The notes below the pieces were generated by a model. It saw only the letters and a list, made by a program, of their open reading frames with translations. It was not told where the DNA came from and did not search any database. Below, piece after piece: positions 17,780 to 26,122 of a stretch of 64,000 nt of DNA (its first letter is position 1; the number at the start of each line of letters is the position of its first letter). Source of the stretch: Gluconobacter morbifer G707 (GTDB lineage: Bacteria; Pseudomonadota; Alphaproteobacteria; Acetobacterales; Acetobacteraceae); contig NZ_AGQV01000001.1 of assembly GCF_000234355.1 (NCBI RefSeq), positions 1 to 64,000 of the forward strand. The letters are read 5' to 3'. The translations under genes were made by a program, and so were the position numbers.

Positions 17780-18615
17780 GCCAGCGCGCCGTAGGTCACG
17801 CCTTTTCCCTTGAGCCAGCGACGATAGGCCACGGAGGAGCGGTCCGCCATCGTGGGGATTTCATATTTGCCGTCCAGTGGCATGAGACGAGGGCGCTGGT
17901 TCTCCAGAATGATCCTGTCCTGGAGGAAAATGAACTGCTGGAACTCCACCAGTCCTGCCTGCGGGGACGTTTCGTCAACAAGGAACATGACCGGATGGGC
18001 GCGTGACCGTGTCGGTGTCATGGGCTGGACGAAGAGCGCGATGACGTCCTGCCGTCCGGGAGCAGCGGGGCACGTCTTGTAGAGCAGGGTCGAGAAAGGA
18101 GCCGCGACCCGGTAAATATAGTCGGTCAGGATGCCGCCGGCTGCGGACAGGGCGGCCTGGGGCTGAAAGAAGGTGCAGTCTGTCGCCCAGATTTCCTCTC
18201 CGTTGTCGCGTGTTTCGATCTGATAGCGGCGGACTTCTGTTTCAGGTTCGGCTCCGAGAATATTGGTATGAACGAAGGGGAAATGCGCCATGTCGAGGAA
18301 ATTCTCCACGACGCGCAGCCCGGAGGCATGTACCGCGATGGAACCACAGCAGACCAGCCGCCGGTCCTCTTCATCCGCCTCCGGAATGGCTGCGATGTCC
18401 CGCACCGGCTCGCCCAGCGACGTCCAGAGATAACCGTATTGCTCCCGGACCGGCAGGGACCGGTTCCCGCACAGGATCTGGAAACTTCCCATGTCATCGC
18501 GCGAGACGTTGATCAGCCTGTCCAGCAGCATGGTCTGAAAGACAGGTGCTGTCAGATCTTCCAGCATGGCCAGAGGATACCATTGTGATAACGTTTCCCG
18601 GTCGATGGACGTCAT
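17776..18615 (-). CDS. Rieske-oxygenase catalytic subunit lacking the Rieske cluster (NdmC-like)
   Basis: 279 aa. The mononuclear iron site of a Rieske non-haem oxygenase is present: NFLDMAHFPFVH, giving N105, D108, H111 and H116 (bridging Asp and two His). The N-terminus still resembles the edges of a Rieske domain (QWYPLA at 11-16, then PVREQYGYLWTSLG at about 55-68), but the middle with both CxH and CxxH motifs is gone; only an isolated Cys near 49 remains. It therefore cannot carry a 2Fe-2S cluster. This matches NdmC, the caffeine-pathway N7-demethylase subunit of Pseudomonas, which is similarly short and takes electrons from a Rieske domain on another protein. A free-standing Rieske protein is encoded divergently at 18958. 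The start could also be 18660; 18615 leaves more room for the divergent promoters. Substrate is probably a purine, from context. Confidence 0.8.
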   Translation of the reverse strand: MTSIDRETLSQWYPLAMLEDLTAPVFQTMLLDRLINVSRDDMGSFQILCGNRSLPVREQYGYLWTSLGEPVRDIAAIPEADEEDRRLVCCGSIAVHASGLRVVENFLDMAHFPFVHTNILGAEPETEVRRYQIETRDNGEEIWATDCTFFQPQAALSAAGGILTDYIYRVAAPFSTLLYKTCPAAPGRQDVIALFVQPMTPTRSRAHPVMFLVDETSPQAGLVEFQQFIFLQDRIILENQRPRLMPLDGKYEIPTMADRSSVAYRRWLKGKGVTYGALA

Positions 18616-18681
18616 GGTGTGGACCCTGCTGCTGCTGACGGCTGGTCCCGAGTTAATCATGCCGTCCCGCTCGGAGGAAAC

Positions 18682-18729
18682 ATGAAATATAAAAAATTCT
18701 TATTGTGTAATGAGATAGGAAGGGCATGA
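18682..18729 (+). CDS. Possible 15-residue leader peptide
   Basis: A tiny open frame, MKYKKFLLCNEIGRA, with an excellent ribosome site (GGAGG at 18673-18677, five bases before the ATG). It ends at 18729, four bases before the next gene starts. It lies in the divergent promoter region of the oxygenase genes, in locally AT-rich sequence. It could be a regulatory leader or a chance occurrence; no comparative evidence is available here. Confidence 0.3.
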   Translation: MKYKKFLLCNEIGRA

Positions 18730-18733
18730 TTGA

Positions 18734-18961
18734 ATGGTCCGGGAGATTCGCCTCGAAGGGCATTTTGATCCCGAACGGTTGCGGGCCTTTGCAATGGCGC
18801 GGGCCCGGCTTCTGGCCATAGAGATTACAGAGATGTCCGTTTCACAAACCCGTTTCACAGCCCGGATAGAGGGAGAGGACGTATTGCTCGGTATGTTTGA
18901 AATGGCCTGTCTTCTTGGTCCATCCGGTTGTCTCGTGACGCATGTGGAGACCTGTGCGTGA
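18734..18961 (+). CDS. Small conserved-looking protein preceding the Rieske gene
   Basis: 75 aa, with AGGAAGGG nine bases upstream of its ATG. It contains LEGHFDPERLRAFAMARARL and ends EMACLLGPSGCLVTHVET. It has no signal peptide, membrane segment or metal motif. The size and pattern (alternating strands and two helices) are loosely reminiscent of a ferredoxin-like/acylphosphatase fold, but the acylphosphatase active-site Arg/Asn pattern is not evident. Its stop overlaps the GTG start of the Rieske gene (GTGA), so the proteins are made together. It may be an assembly or electron-transfer accessory of the oxygenase. I do not recognise the family. Confidence 0.6.
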   Translation: MVREIRLEGHFDPERLRAFAMARARLLAIEITEMSVSQTRFTARIEGEDVLLGMFEMACLLGPSGCLVTHVETCA

Positions 18962-19569
18962 CGGACTGGTTTCCGCTGGCGCTGTGCGTGGATGTCCCTT
19001 CCGGAACGGCCGCTCCCGCCCGTCTGCGTGGAGCGGAGATTGCGCTCTGGCGGGGCCCGGATGGACAGATCCACGCCTGGGAGGATCGTTGCCCGCATCG
19101 CGGCATGAGGCTGAGTTTCGGTTTCGTGAGGGATGGCAATCTGGCCTGTCTTTATCATGGCTGGCAGTTCGGCGCAGACGCGGCCTGCCGTCATATTCCG
19201 GCACATCCCGAACTGCGCGTCCCCGGAACGATCCGGGCAACGGCCTATAAGGTGGAAGAGCGCGCCGGGATGGTCTGGGTGTCCCTGGACGGGGATGCGG
19301 ATGCGGCGGAACTGCCGGACCAATCAGGGTTCGGGGCCAGAAGCCTTCTGGTGCAGGTTCCCGTGGACGTGGTCCGTGCAAGGCTGGAACTGCCGGAAAA
19401 GGGCTGGATCTGGCGGGATGGGGCTCTTGTCGCGGTGCATGAGTCGGAAGCCGGACTGACCATGCTTCATCTGGCAGCCGGAAATCTGGCGGACCGGAAT
19501 GAGATTGCACGCCGGGCCAAAACACTCAGGGACAGTCTTGAAGCGCGTTATGAAAGGGTTTGTGCATGA
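18958..19569 (+). CDS. Free-standing Rieske [2Fe-2S] protein with extra C-terminal domain
   Basis: 203 aa. A complete Rieske cluster site is present: C45-P-H47-RG and C64-LY-H67-GW, in the ring-hydroxylating oxygenase style (CPHRG...YHGW). The first about 105 residues form the Rieske domain. The remaining about 95 (from FGARSLLVQVPVDVVRARLE) do not include an iron-binding catalytic domain and I cannot assign them. The start is GTG at 18958, with GGAG eight bases upstream and a 4-base overlap with the 75-aa gene. The protein most likely supplies the 2Fe-2S centre missing from the divergent catalytic subunit at 17776-18615. No flavin/ferredoxin reductase gene lies in the cluster, so electrons must come from elsewhere. 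Confidence 0.82.
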   Translation: MTDWFPLALCVDVPSGTAAPARLRGAEIALWRGPDGQIHAWEDRCPHRGMRLSFGFVRDGNLACLYHGWQFGADAACRHIPAHPELRVPGTIRATAYKVEERAGMVWVSLDGDADAAELPDQSGFGARSLLVQVPVDVVRARLELPEKGWIWRDGALVAVHESEAGLTMLHLAAGNLADRNEIARRAKTLRDSLEARYERVCA

Positions 19570-20126
19570 GACTGCGGGACTGGGCTCTTGATGACAGGTG
19601 TTATGCCGTTCGTCTGGGGGCGTCCCTCATGGGCGTACCGCTCCCGACGGTGACCGATGCCGCGGCTCTGGAAACAGGGCCGGTTCTCGAAACGGATGGC
19701 AGCCTGCTTCATGGCCCGGTGAACATCTTGCAAAGGCTGACCAGTCTCCCTGACGTCGCGCGTGACTGGCATCTCCGGCTGGGGGAAGAGCAGCGGGACG
19801 TCTGGATGGGGAACGTGCTGGAGCGTTTTTCGTCCCTCCGCCGGGCATCGTTGCTGGCGGCGCTCCCGATGGAAAAGGCCTCTGCCCCGGTGCTGGATCT
19901 GATGTGCGAAATCGAGGATCGCCTGTTCGACGATCACCTGCGGGACCGTCCCTGGCTGTCCGGTGAGCATCCCGGCGTCGCCGACGTCCTGCTGTTCCCC
20001 GTTGCCGCGCTCAGTCAGGATCTTGAAGTCCCGCTGGACCTCTACCCGGCCATTCGTCATTTCCTCCGGCGGTTCAGGGCCCTGCCGGGCTTTCTGACGA
20101 TGCCGGGAGTGCCGGAATGTCATTGA
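19566..20126 (+). CDS. GST-like protein (possible NdmE-type oxygenase accessory)
   Basis: 186 aa. The C-terminal part has a glutathione S-transferase helical domain look: DDHLRDRPWLSGEHPGVADV resembles the N-capping and hydrophobic staple motif of GSTs, and the end YPAIRHFLRRFRALPGF is the typical last helix. The N-terminus (WALDDRCYAVRLGASLMGVP) resembles the start of the thioredoxin-like domain but is shortened. It overlaps the Rieske gene (ATGA), and AAAGGG lies seven bases before its start. In the Pseudomonas caffeine pathway a GST homologue, NdmE, is required structurally for the NdmC/NdmD N7-demethylase. The same trio of cluster-less catalytic subunit, separate Rieske domain and GST homologue occurs here. 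Confidence 0.7.
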   Translation: MRLRDWALDDRCYAVRLGASLMGVPLPTVTDAAALETGPVLETDGSLLHGPVNILQRLTSLPDVARDWHLRLGEEQRDVWMGNVLERFSSLRRASLLAALPMEKASAPVLDLMCEIEDRLFDDHLRDRPWLSGEHPGVADVLLFPVAALSQDLEVPLDLYPAIRHFLRRFRALPGFLTMPGVPECH

Positions 20127-21220
20127 GGCGCCCGCTGTCTCTCTCTCGGCGTGCGGCACTGACGACACTGGGAAGCGCCCTGCTGCTTCCGTCCGCGCTC
20201 AAGGCTTCGGCACGCCGGTTTGCCCCCATCCGGGAAGAAGATCTCCTGATCGGCTTCGGACATACCAGCCCCATCACGGATGGGGGCTGGAGTTACGCGC
20301 ATAATCAGGGCGTGGAAGCCATGAAGCGCGCATACCCGAAGGTCAGAACGCTTTTTGTCGAGAATGTCTCGTATTCCGCCGATGCCACACGCATTTTCCG
20401 CCAGTTCGTGGCGGAGGGCGCGCAGATGGTGATTTCCACATCCAATTATGGAGATTTCATCCGCGATGTCGCAGAACGGGCGCCCGATGTCGCGTTCATG
20501 GAATGTGACGGACACGCGGTCAGCGGCAATCTGGGATGGTATTACATCACGCACTGGTATGCGAGTTACGTGATCGGCGTGGCTGCCGCCCGCCTGAGTA
20601 AAACCGGAAAACTCGGCTATGTGGCGTCGTTTCCCATGCCGTCTGTTTATGCGAGCGCCAACGCCGTGCTCATGGGGGCGAGATCGGTCAATCCCGAAGC
20701 CACCATGCGCGTCATCGCCATCAATTCTTGGTTTGACCCGCAGGCCGCGACCGAAGCAGGGTCCGCGCTCGTGGACAGTGGATGTGACTTCCTGTGCGGG
20801 ATCATGGACGATCCGGGATATCTGCGCGTGGCGGAAAAACGGGGCGTCTGGGCCGCGATGTGGAACACGGACATGCGGGCCTTCGGACCCAGGGCTTATG
20901 TCAGCTCCGTCATGCTCGATTTCGCCGGTTACTACACCGAACAGATCGGAGCGCGGATCAGGGGTGAATGGATGCCGGAGGGCCGTTTCCTGACGCTGGG
21001 GCATGGCGTGGACCGTGACCGCTGGGGCGAAAATGTGCCGGAGGCCGTGCAGAAGGAAGCAGATGCCGTCCGGAACCGGATGCTGGGCGGATGGTCACCG
21101 TTCCAGGGGCCAATCCATGATTCCAGTGGCAGGCTGCGTGTTCCGGCCGGTCATGTCATGACCGACATGGAGATGTACGGCTGGACATGGCAGGTGCAGG
21201 GAGTATCCGGACTTGGTTGA
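20117..21220 (+). CDS. BMP-family ABC substrate-binding protein, purine/nucleoside type
   Basis: 367 aa with an Arg-rich N-terminus and hydrophobic stretch (RRAALTTLGSALLLPSALKA) that acts as an export signal, possibly Tat. The body is of the BMP/Med family of basic membrane lipoproteins: GFGHTSPITDGGWSYAHNQG in the first lobe, VISTSNYGDF and GKLGYVASFPMP further on. BMP proteins bind nucleosides or nucleobases. No lipobox Cys is seen, so it may be a free periplasmic protein. It overlaps the GST-like gene by ten bases and precedes the ATPase and two permeases of the same importer. Confidence 0.85.
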   Translation: MSLRRPLSLSRRAALTTLGSALLLPSALKASARRFAPIREEDLLIGFGHTSPITDGGWSYAHNQGVEAMKRAYPKVRTLFVENVSYSADATRIFRQFVAEGAQMVISTSNYGDFIRDVAERAPDVAFMECDGHAVSGNLGWYYITHWYASYVIGVAAARLSKTGKLGYVASFPMPSVYASANAVLMGARSVNPEATMRVIAINSWFDPQAATEAGSALVDSGCDFLCGIMDDPGYLRVAEKRGVWAAMWNTDMRAFGPRAYVSSVMLDFAGYYTEQIGARIRGEWMPEGRFLTLGHGVDRDRWGENVPEAVQKEADAVRNRMLGGWSPFQGPIHDSSGRLRVPAGHVMTDMEMYGWTWQVQGVSGLG

Positions 21221-22796
21221 CAGAGTACCTGCCTGCCCGCCGCCCCGTCACCTGCCACCCGGTACGCCGCCCCTTCTGGAGCTGCTGAACATCGGGAAGT
21301 ACTTTCCCGGCGTCATCGCCAACGAGCATGTGTCCCTGACCGTGTTTCCGGGGGAAATCCATGCGCTGCTCGGGGAAAACGGCGCCGGGAAATCCACTTT
21401 GATGAATGTGGTCACGGGGCTGTACCAGCCCGATGCCGGTGAGATCATCATGGACGGATATGGCGTGACCTTTCCCGCGCCGGATGCAGCCATCGCCGCC
21501 GGGATCGGCATGGTGCACCAGCATTTCCGGCTGGTGCCGCGCTTCACGGTGGCGGAAAACCTGCATCTGGGCTGGTCCGAAACGCCGAAACGGCTTTCCG
21601 CGAAGGACATTGACGCCCGCGCCGCGGCCTTGGCCAAGAGGTTCGGCCTGCCGGTGCGTGCGTCCGCCATCGTCTCCACGCTTTCGGCGGGTGAGCAACA
21701 GCGCGTGGAAATCCTGCGCGTCCTGTCACGGGGCGCGCGCCTGCTGATCCTGGACGAACCGACCGCCGTGTTGAGCCCCGTGGAAGTCGGGGAACTGTTC
21801 GCAGCCCTGCGGCGGTTCCGTTCCGAAGGCGGTGCCGTCATCATCATCAGTCACAAGCTCGACGAGATCATGGCGCTGGCGGACCGCGTGTCCGTGCTGC
21901 GTCAGGGGCGGCTGACGGGGACGCATCTGGTGTCCGATGTGACGCCGGACAGCCTCGTGACGGAAATGATCGGGCGTTCCGTCGCGCTGGCGACGTCCTA
22001 TCCCCGCCAGACAGACCTGCCGGCAGGGGGCGGGGTTGCACCCCTGTCGCTTGAACGGGTGACGGTCCGCGATGAGGCGGGCGTCGTGCGGCTGGAAGAC
22101 ATCACACTGTCCCTTCACCCGGGCGAGGTTCTTGGGATCGCGGGGGTGACGGGAAATGGACAGCCCGAACTGGCCGAGGTGCTGACGGGACTGATAGGAC
22201 CGGAAAGCGGCACCGTCTTCCTGAACGGCCGGGCAGTCAGGCGCGCCGATCCGGCACTGTTTGCCCATGCGGGTATCGGGCACGTCCCGGAGGATCGTCT
22301 CAGGAGAGCGCTGATGCCGGCAATGAGCGTCGCGGAGAACATGGCGCTGCGGGAATATGACCGGCCCCCGATCGGAGGGCGGTTTACGTTCTCCATGGCG
22401 CAGGCCCGGAAATTCGCGCAGGCCCTGGCCGACCGGGCCGGAGTCAGGTTGCCGGGAACGCAGGTTCAGATCCGGGGGCTGTCCGGGGGGAACCAGCAGC
22501 GTCTGGTTCTGGAGCGGGAAATCCGGATTGCCAGTCGTGTGCTGGTCGCGGGATATCCGAGCCGTGGTCTCGATATCGGCGCCATTTCCGCCATGCGTGA
22601 CATGCTGGCCCGTGCCCGGGACGCAGGCGTAGCCGTTGTCCTGATGTCCGAGGATCTGGATGAAATCTTCGCCCTAAGCGACAGGATCGCGGTTCTGTAT
22701 GACGGGCGTCTCATGGGAGTCATGGCGCGTGATGCCGCAGACCGGGACCATATTGGCGCGCTCATGAGCGGCCGCAGCCTGCCGGAAGTCGCATGA
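21213..22796 (+). CDS. ABC importer ATPase, two fused nucleotide-binding domains
   Basis: 527 aa with two ABC ATPase domains in tandem, as in sugar and nucleoside (NupO/YufO-like) importers. The first has GENGAGKST and LSAGEQQRVEILR, with Walker B LLILDEPTAVL. The second has GVTGNGQPE instead of a full Walker A, and LSGGNQQRLVLER, a common degenerate second site in this class. The start is probably TTG at 21213, with GGGAG upstream, overlapping the stop of the binding-protein gene. It powers the BMP-type importer together with the permeases that follow. Confidence 0.87.
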   Translation: MVDRVPACPPPRHLPPGTPPLLELLNIGKYFPGVIANEHVSLTVFPGEIHALLGENGAGKSTLMNVVTGLYQPDAGEIIMDGYGVTFPAPDAAIAAGIGMVHQHFRLVPRFTVAENLHLGWSETPKRLSAKDIDARAAALAKRFGLPVRASAIVSTLSAGEQQRVEILRVLSRGARLLILDEPTAVLSPVEVGELFAALRRFRSEGGAVIIISHKLDEIMALADRVSVLRQGRLTGTHLVSDVTPDSLVTEMIGRSVALATSYPRQTDLPAGGGVAPLSLERVTVRDEAGVVRLEDITLSLHPGEVLGIAGVTGNGQPELAEVLTGLIGPESGTVFLNGRAVRRADPALFAHAGIGHVPEDRLRRALMPAMSVAENMALREYDRPPIGGRFTFSMAQARKFAQALADRAGVRLPGTQVQIRGLSGGNQQRLVLEREIRIASRVLVAGYPSRGLDIGAISAMRDMLARARDAGVAVVLMSEDLDEIFALSDRIAVLYDGRLMGVMARDAADRDHIGALMSGRSLPEVA

Positions 22797-23839
22797 GCGC
22801 GCTTTCTCCCCGCACGCGCCTGACGGTTGTGCCGCCCCACCGGATTGCCGTGGGACGGTGCCTGTCCATTCTTGTCGCTCTCGGGATCGTCGCGCTGACG
22901 CTGGCGCTCATGGGGCGATCTCCGGTCGAACTGGCCGGTCTGGTGCTGCGCTCCACGATCGGTTCGCGGTTCGGGCTTGAGGATCTGGCCCTGTTCATGA
23001 CGCCCCTGATGCTGACCGGAGCCGCGGTCTGGGTCGGAATCCGCGTCAACCTGTGGAATATCGGTGCGGAAGGGCAGTTTTATGCCGGAGCCACAGCCGC
23101 AACGGCCATCGGCCTGTTCACGCACTGGCCAGCTTTCATCGCCCTGCCGGTCATGGTGGGCGCGGGCGCGTTGGCGGGGGCGGGCTGGATTTTTGTCCCG
23201 GCGGCGGCGCGGGCATGGCTGGACGTGAGTGAAATCGTCACGTCCCTCCTGCTCAATTTCGTGGCTGCCCTGGTGGTGTCCTATCTCGCAACGGGCCCAT
23301 GGGCGGATCATGTCACCGGCGCGCTGGTTTCCACCGAACGGCTCCGTGTGGGCCTGCCGGAACTCTGGGGCGTGGTTCATCTTGGCTTCCCTCTGGCGCT
23401 GGTCGTTGTCGCTGGTCTGGGGATCGGGCTGGCCAGAAGCCGCTTCGGGTATGAAACCGCAGTCTGTGGTTCCAATCCGCAGGCCGCGCATTACGCCGGG
23501 ATCGGTGTGGCGCCCCGTATTCTGGCTGTTCTGCTGCTATCCGGGGCGCTGGCCGGTCTGGCCGGGGTTTTCGAAGTCGCGGGAACGGTCCATCGGCTTC
23601 AGGGCAGTCTGGCCAACAATTACGGCTATCTGGGCATCGTGGTGGCGCTTCTGGCGCGTGAATCATGTCTGGCCCTGATCCCCGCGGCGCTCCTGATGGC
23701 CCTTATTCTCGATACGGGCATCGTTCTGCAAACCACCCAGATCAGTTCTTCGGCCGTCCTCGCGATTACCGGCCTTCTCGTGCTGGCCATCGCGGCGGGT
23801 GACGAACTGGCGGCTTATGTCCGTGTGAACAGGACCTGA
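22793..23839 (+). CDS. ABC importer permease 1 (nucleoside/purine, NupP-like)
   Basis: 348 aa, about eight to nine membrane helices, of the BPD_transp_2 family. VNLWNIGAEGQFYAGA and the EAA-like loop GSNPQAAHYAGIGV are typical of nucleoside importer permeases (YufP/NupP). Its ATG overlaps the ATPase stop (ATGA). It pairs with the permease at 23842. Confidence 0.87.
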   Translation: MSALSPRTRLTVVPPHRIAVGRCLSILVALGIVALTLALMGRSPVELAGLVLRSTIGSRFGLEDLALFMTPLMLTGAAVWVGIRVNLWNIGAEGQFYAGATAATAIGLFTHWPAFIALPVMVGAGALAGAGWIFVPAAARAWLDVSEIVTSLLLNFVAALVVSYLATGPWADHVTGALVSTERLRVGLPELWGVVHLGFPLALVVVAGLGIGLARSRFGYETAVCGSNPQAAHYAGIGVAPRILAVLLLSGALAGLAGVFEVAGTVHRLQGSLANNYGYLGIVVALLARESCLALIPAALLMALILDTGIVLQTTQISSSAVLAITGLLVLAIAAGDELAAYVRVNRT

Positions 23840-23841
23840 CC

Positions 23842-24777
23842 ATGGCGCTTCTCAGTGATCTTCTTGGACATGCGGTGCTGTCCGGCGGCGTTCTGGCGCT
23901 TGGTGCTCTGGGGGAGGTGATTGCCGAACGCGCCGGTGTTCTCGATCTCGGCGTTGAAGGACTGATGTCCTTGGGCGCGGTCGTTGCAGTCATGACCATG
24001 AAGGCCACGCCGCATCCCTGGCTCGGGCTTCTGGCCGCCGGTCTCGTCGGAGGGCTGGGGGCCGGCGTGCTCGTGCTGTCCAGCGTGGTGCTCCGCGCCA
24101 GTCAGGTTCTGTCGGGCGTGGCCTTGACCTTTCTGGGGCTTGGCGTCAGTGCCGTCATCGGGCGGTCTGTCGCCGGTATCCCCGTTTCCGCCGTGTTCGA
24201 ACCCGTCTCCATTCCCGTCCTGTCCGCCATTCCGGTGATCGGCCCTGCCTTCTTCAATCAGAATGTCCTTGTTTACCTCATCTATTTCGTTCTTCCCGTT
24301 CTGGCGCATTTCTGGCTGTTCCGGACACGGGCAGGGCTGGATCTGCGGGCGGTGGGGGAAAACCCGGCGGCGGCGGACGCGGTTGGCGTGCCTGTCATGA
24401 AGCTGAGAGCGCTGGCCGTTATTGTCGGGGGCGTTCTGGCAGGATTTGCCGGAGCGGATCTGACACTGGCGGTGGTGCCGGTCTGGTCTGACGGCATGGT
24501 CGCCGGGCGGGGTTGGATTGCGGTGGCGCTCGTCATTTTCGCAGGCTACCGGCCGATTGTCGCAGTGCTTTCCGGCCTGCTCTTCGGTCTGGTCACGGCT
24601 GTCGGGTTCATGGGGCAGGCCCGGGGATGGCCGGTCTCGCCCGCCATTCTCAATACACTGCCCTATTTGGGAACAGTGGGCTGCATCATCGTTCCCATGC
24701 TGGCCTTTGCGAAACTCCGCTCAGCCATGGCCGCTCCCGCAGCCCTCGGCACACCATATTATCGCAGCGGGCGATAG
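23842..24777 (+). CDS. ABC importer permease 2 (nucleoside/purine, NupQ-like)
   Basis: 311 aa, eight to nine membrane helices, of the same family as the preceding permease but of the YufQ/NupQ type: AERAGVLDLGVEGLMSLGAV near the N-terminus and RAVGENPAAADAVGVPV in the coupling loop. It starts two bases after the previous stop. It is the last gene of the oxygenase/importer operon, which runs from 18734 to 24777 almost without gaps. Confidence 0.87.
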   Translation: MALLSDLLGHAVLSGGVLALGALGEVIAERAGVLDLGVEGLMSLGAVVAVMTMKATPHPWLGLLAAGLVGGLGAGVLVLSSVVLRASQVLSGVALTFLGLGVSAVIGRSVAGIPVSAVFEPVSIPVLSAIPVIGPAFFNQNVLVYLIYFVLPVLAHFWLFRTRAGLDLRAVGENPAAADAVGVPVMKLRALAVIVGGVLAGFAGADLTLAVVPVWSDGMVAGRGWIAVALVIFAGYRPIVAVLSGLLFGLVTAVGFMGQARGWPVSPAILNTLPYLGTVGCIIVPMLAFAKLRSAMAAPAALGTPYYRSGR

Positions 24778-25039
24778 GCCTGTCTGAAAACAGTAACCGA
24801 GATAAGCGTGCGGTTTGTCTGATCGCAAACCCTTAACGGTACAGCGTTCACGTACCAGCCGTCATTCCTGACGGGTCCGTTGCAAGGATATTGTTACGAA
24901 GGGCGGGAAAAGAGCAGCCGGTCCTTCTGATCAGTGTTTCCTCCGACCAGACCACAACTGTCTGAACCCGGAACGTTTGGTGGAGCCTGTTTCCGGAAGT
25001 GCGTAAGCAGGCTCCGTGAAAATGAAAATTGGGTGCTGT

Positions 25040-26122
25040 TTAACGAAGGGCCTGCGTTTCCCGGATCAGGGCATGGATGAAAGCAAGTTTCGCCCGGACG
25101 CCCGCGGTCAGCACGAAGGGGTAGAAATCCGCCAGGCCCATGGAGCGATTGAGGCTGTTGACGGCTGAAGTGAGCGGAACCCAGGCTGCCATGAGCTCGT
25201 CGAAGGTGGATGTCAGATACGGGTCCTTTCCCGGACCGTCCGAGGACAGGGGCGTAGCGCCAGGGATGCCGGGATGAATCGTGAGGCCAAAGGCCCAGGC
25301 TGTTTCCAGCGTGGAGACGATGTGAAGGTAATGGGCCCAGGTTTCCGCAAAATCTTCCCAGGGGTGGGAGGTCGCGTAGCTGCTGACGTAATGTTCGCGC
25401 CAGCCTTCGGGCGGAGGACTGTTGTAGTGGTGTTTCAGGGCGTCCTGATAATCCTGACTGTCATCTCCAAACACGGCGCGGCAACTGTCCAGCCGGCCAC
25501 CGTCCCGGATCAGGACATTCCAGTAATAATGGCCGATCTCATGGCGGAAATGCCCGAGGAGCGTGCGGTAACGTTCCCCCATTTCCAGGCGCATCCGTTC
25601 ACGTTCGGCATCATCGGCCTCCCGGATGGCAAGCGTGATCAGGCCATTGTCATGGCCTGTCATGACAGGAGCCGAGCCATCGGGAGCATCATCGAGAAAA
25701 TCGAAGGCCAGTCCGTTTTCGGGATCTTCCTGCCAACTCCGGATCGGGAGCTTGAGGCGGATCAGCGTGTAGAACAGACGATGTTTCGCGACTTCGATTT
25801 TCTGCCAGCGTTCGAGGTTTTTCGGAGTTCCGAGATTCGGAATGGTACGGTTGAAACGGCAGGCGAAACAGAATGCAGGATTGCCCGTCTGGCTTGGGGT
25901 CGTCAGCCAGTTGCAGGCGTCATAGTTATGATTTGAGCAATATATGAGTTCCGCGTTCCGCACCTGCGGCTCTAGGGGATGCCAGCAGCCCTGTCCTGCA
26001 GGCTCCAGCGCGGTCAGTTCCGACAGGCCCGGGAGATAGCCAACGGCATGATGGCAGTTCTCACAGGACGTGTTCTCGAAATACAGAGCCTGCTGACAGC
26101 ACTGACAGGAGAAAAGTTTCAC
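25040..26122 (-). CDS. Putative zinc-binding metallopeptidase with N-terminal zinc ribbon (DUF2248-like)
   Basis: 360 aa. The N-terminus has paired Cys (FSCQCCQQAL, SCENCHHAVGY), with further Cys in YCSNHNYDACNW and FCFACRFNRT, forming zinc-ribbon-like knuckles. The catalytic motif HFRHEIGHYYW is an HExxH zincin site, and ETWAHYLHI downstream may supply a third ligand. There is no signal peptide, so it acts in the cytoplasm. This family is often found near ATP-grasp/alpha-E genes, which here start at 26641 in the opposite direction. The substrate is unknown. Confidence 0.8.
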   Translation of the reverse strand: MKLFSCQCCQQALYFENTSCENCHHAVGYLPGLSELTALEPAGQGCWHPLEPQVRNAELIYCSNHNYDACNWLTTPSQTGNPAFCFACRFNRTIPNLGTPKNLERWQKIEVAKHRLFYTLIRLKLPIRSWQEDPENGLAFDFLDDAPDGSAPVMTGHDNGLITLAIREADDAERERMRLEMGERYRTLLGHFRHEIGHYYWNVLIRDGGRLDSCRAVFGDDSQDYQDALKHHYNSPPPEGWREHYVSSYATSHPWEDFAETWAHYLHIVSTLETAWAFGLTIHPGIPGATPLSSDGPGKDPYLTSTFDELMAAWVPLTSAVNSLNRSMGLADFYPFVLTAGVRAKLAFIHALIRETQALR

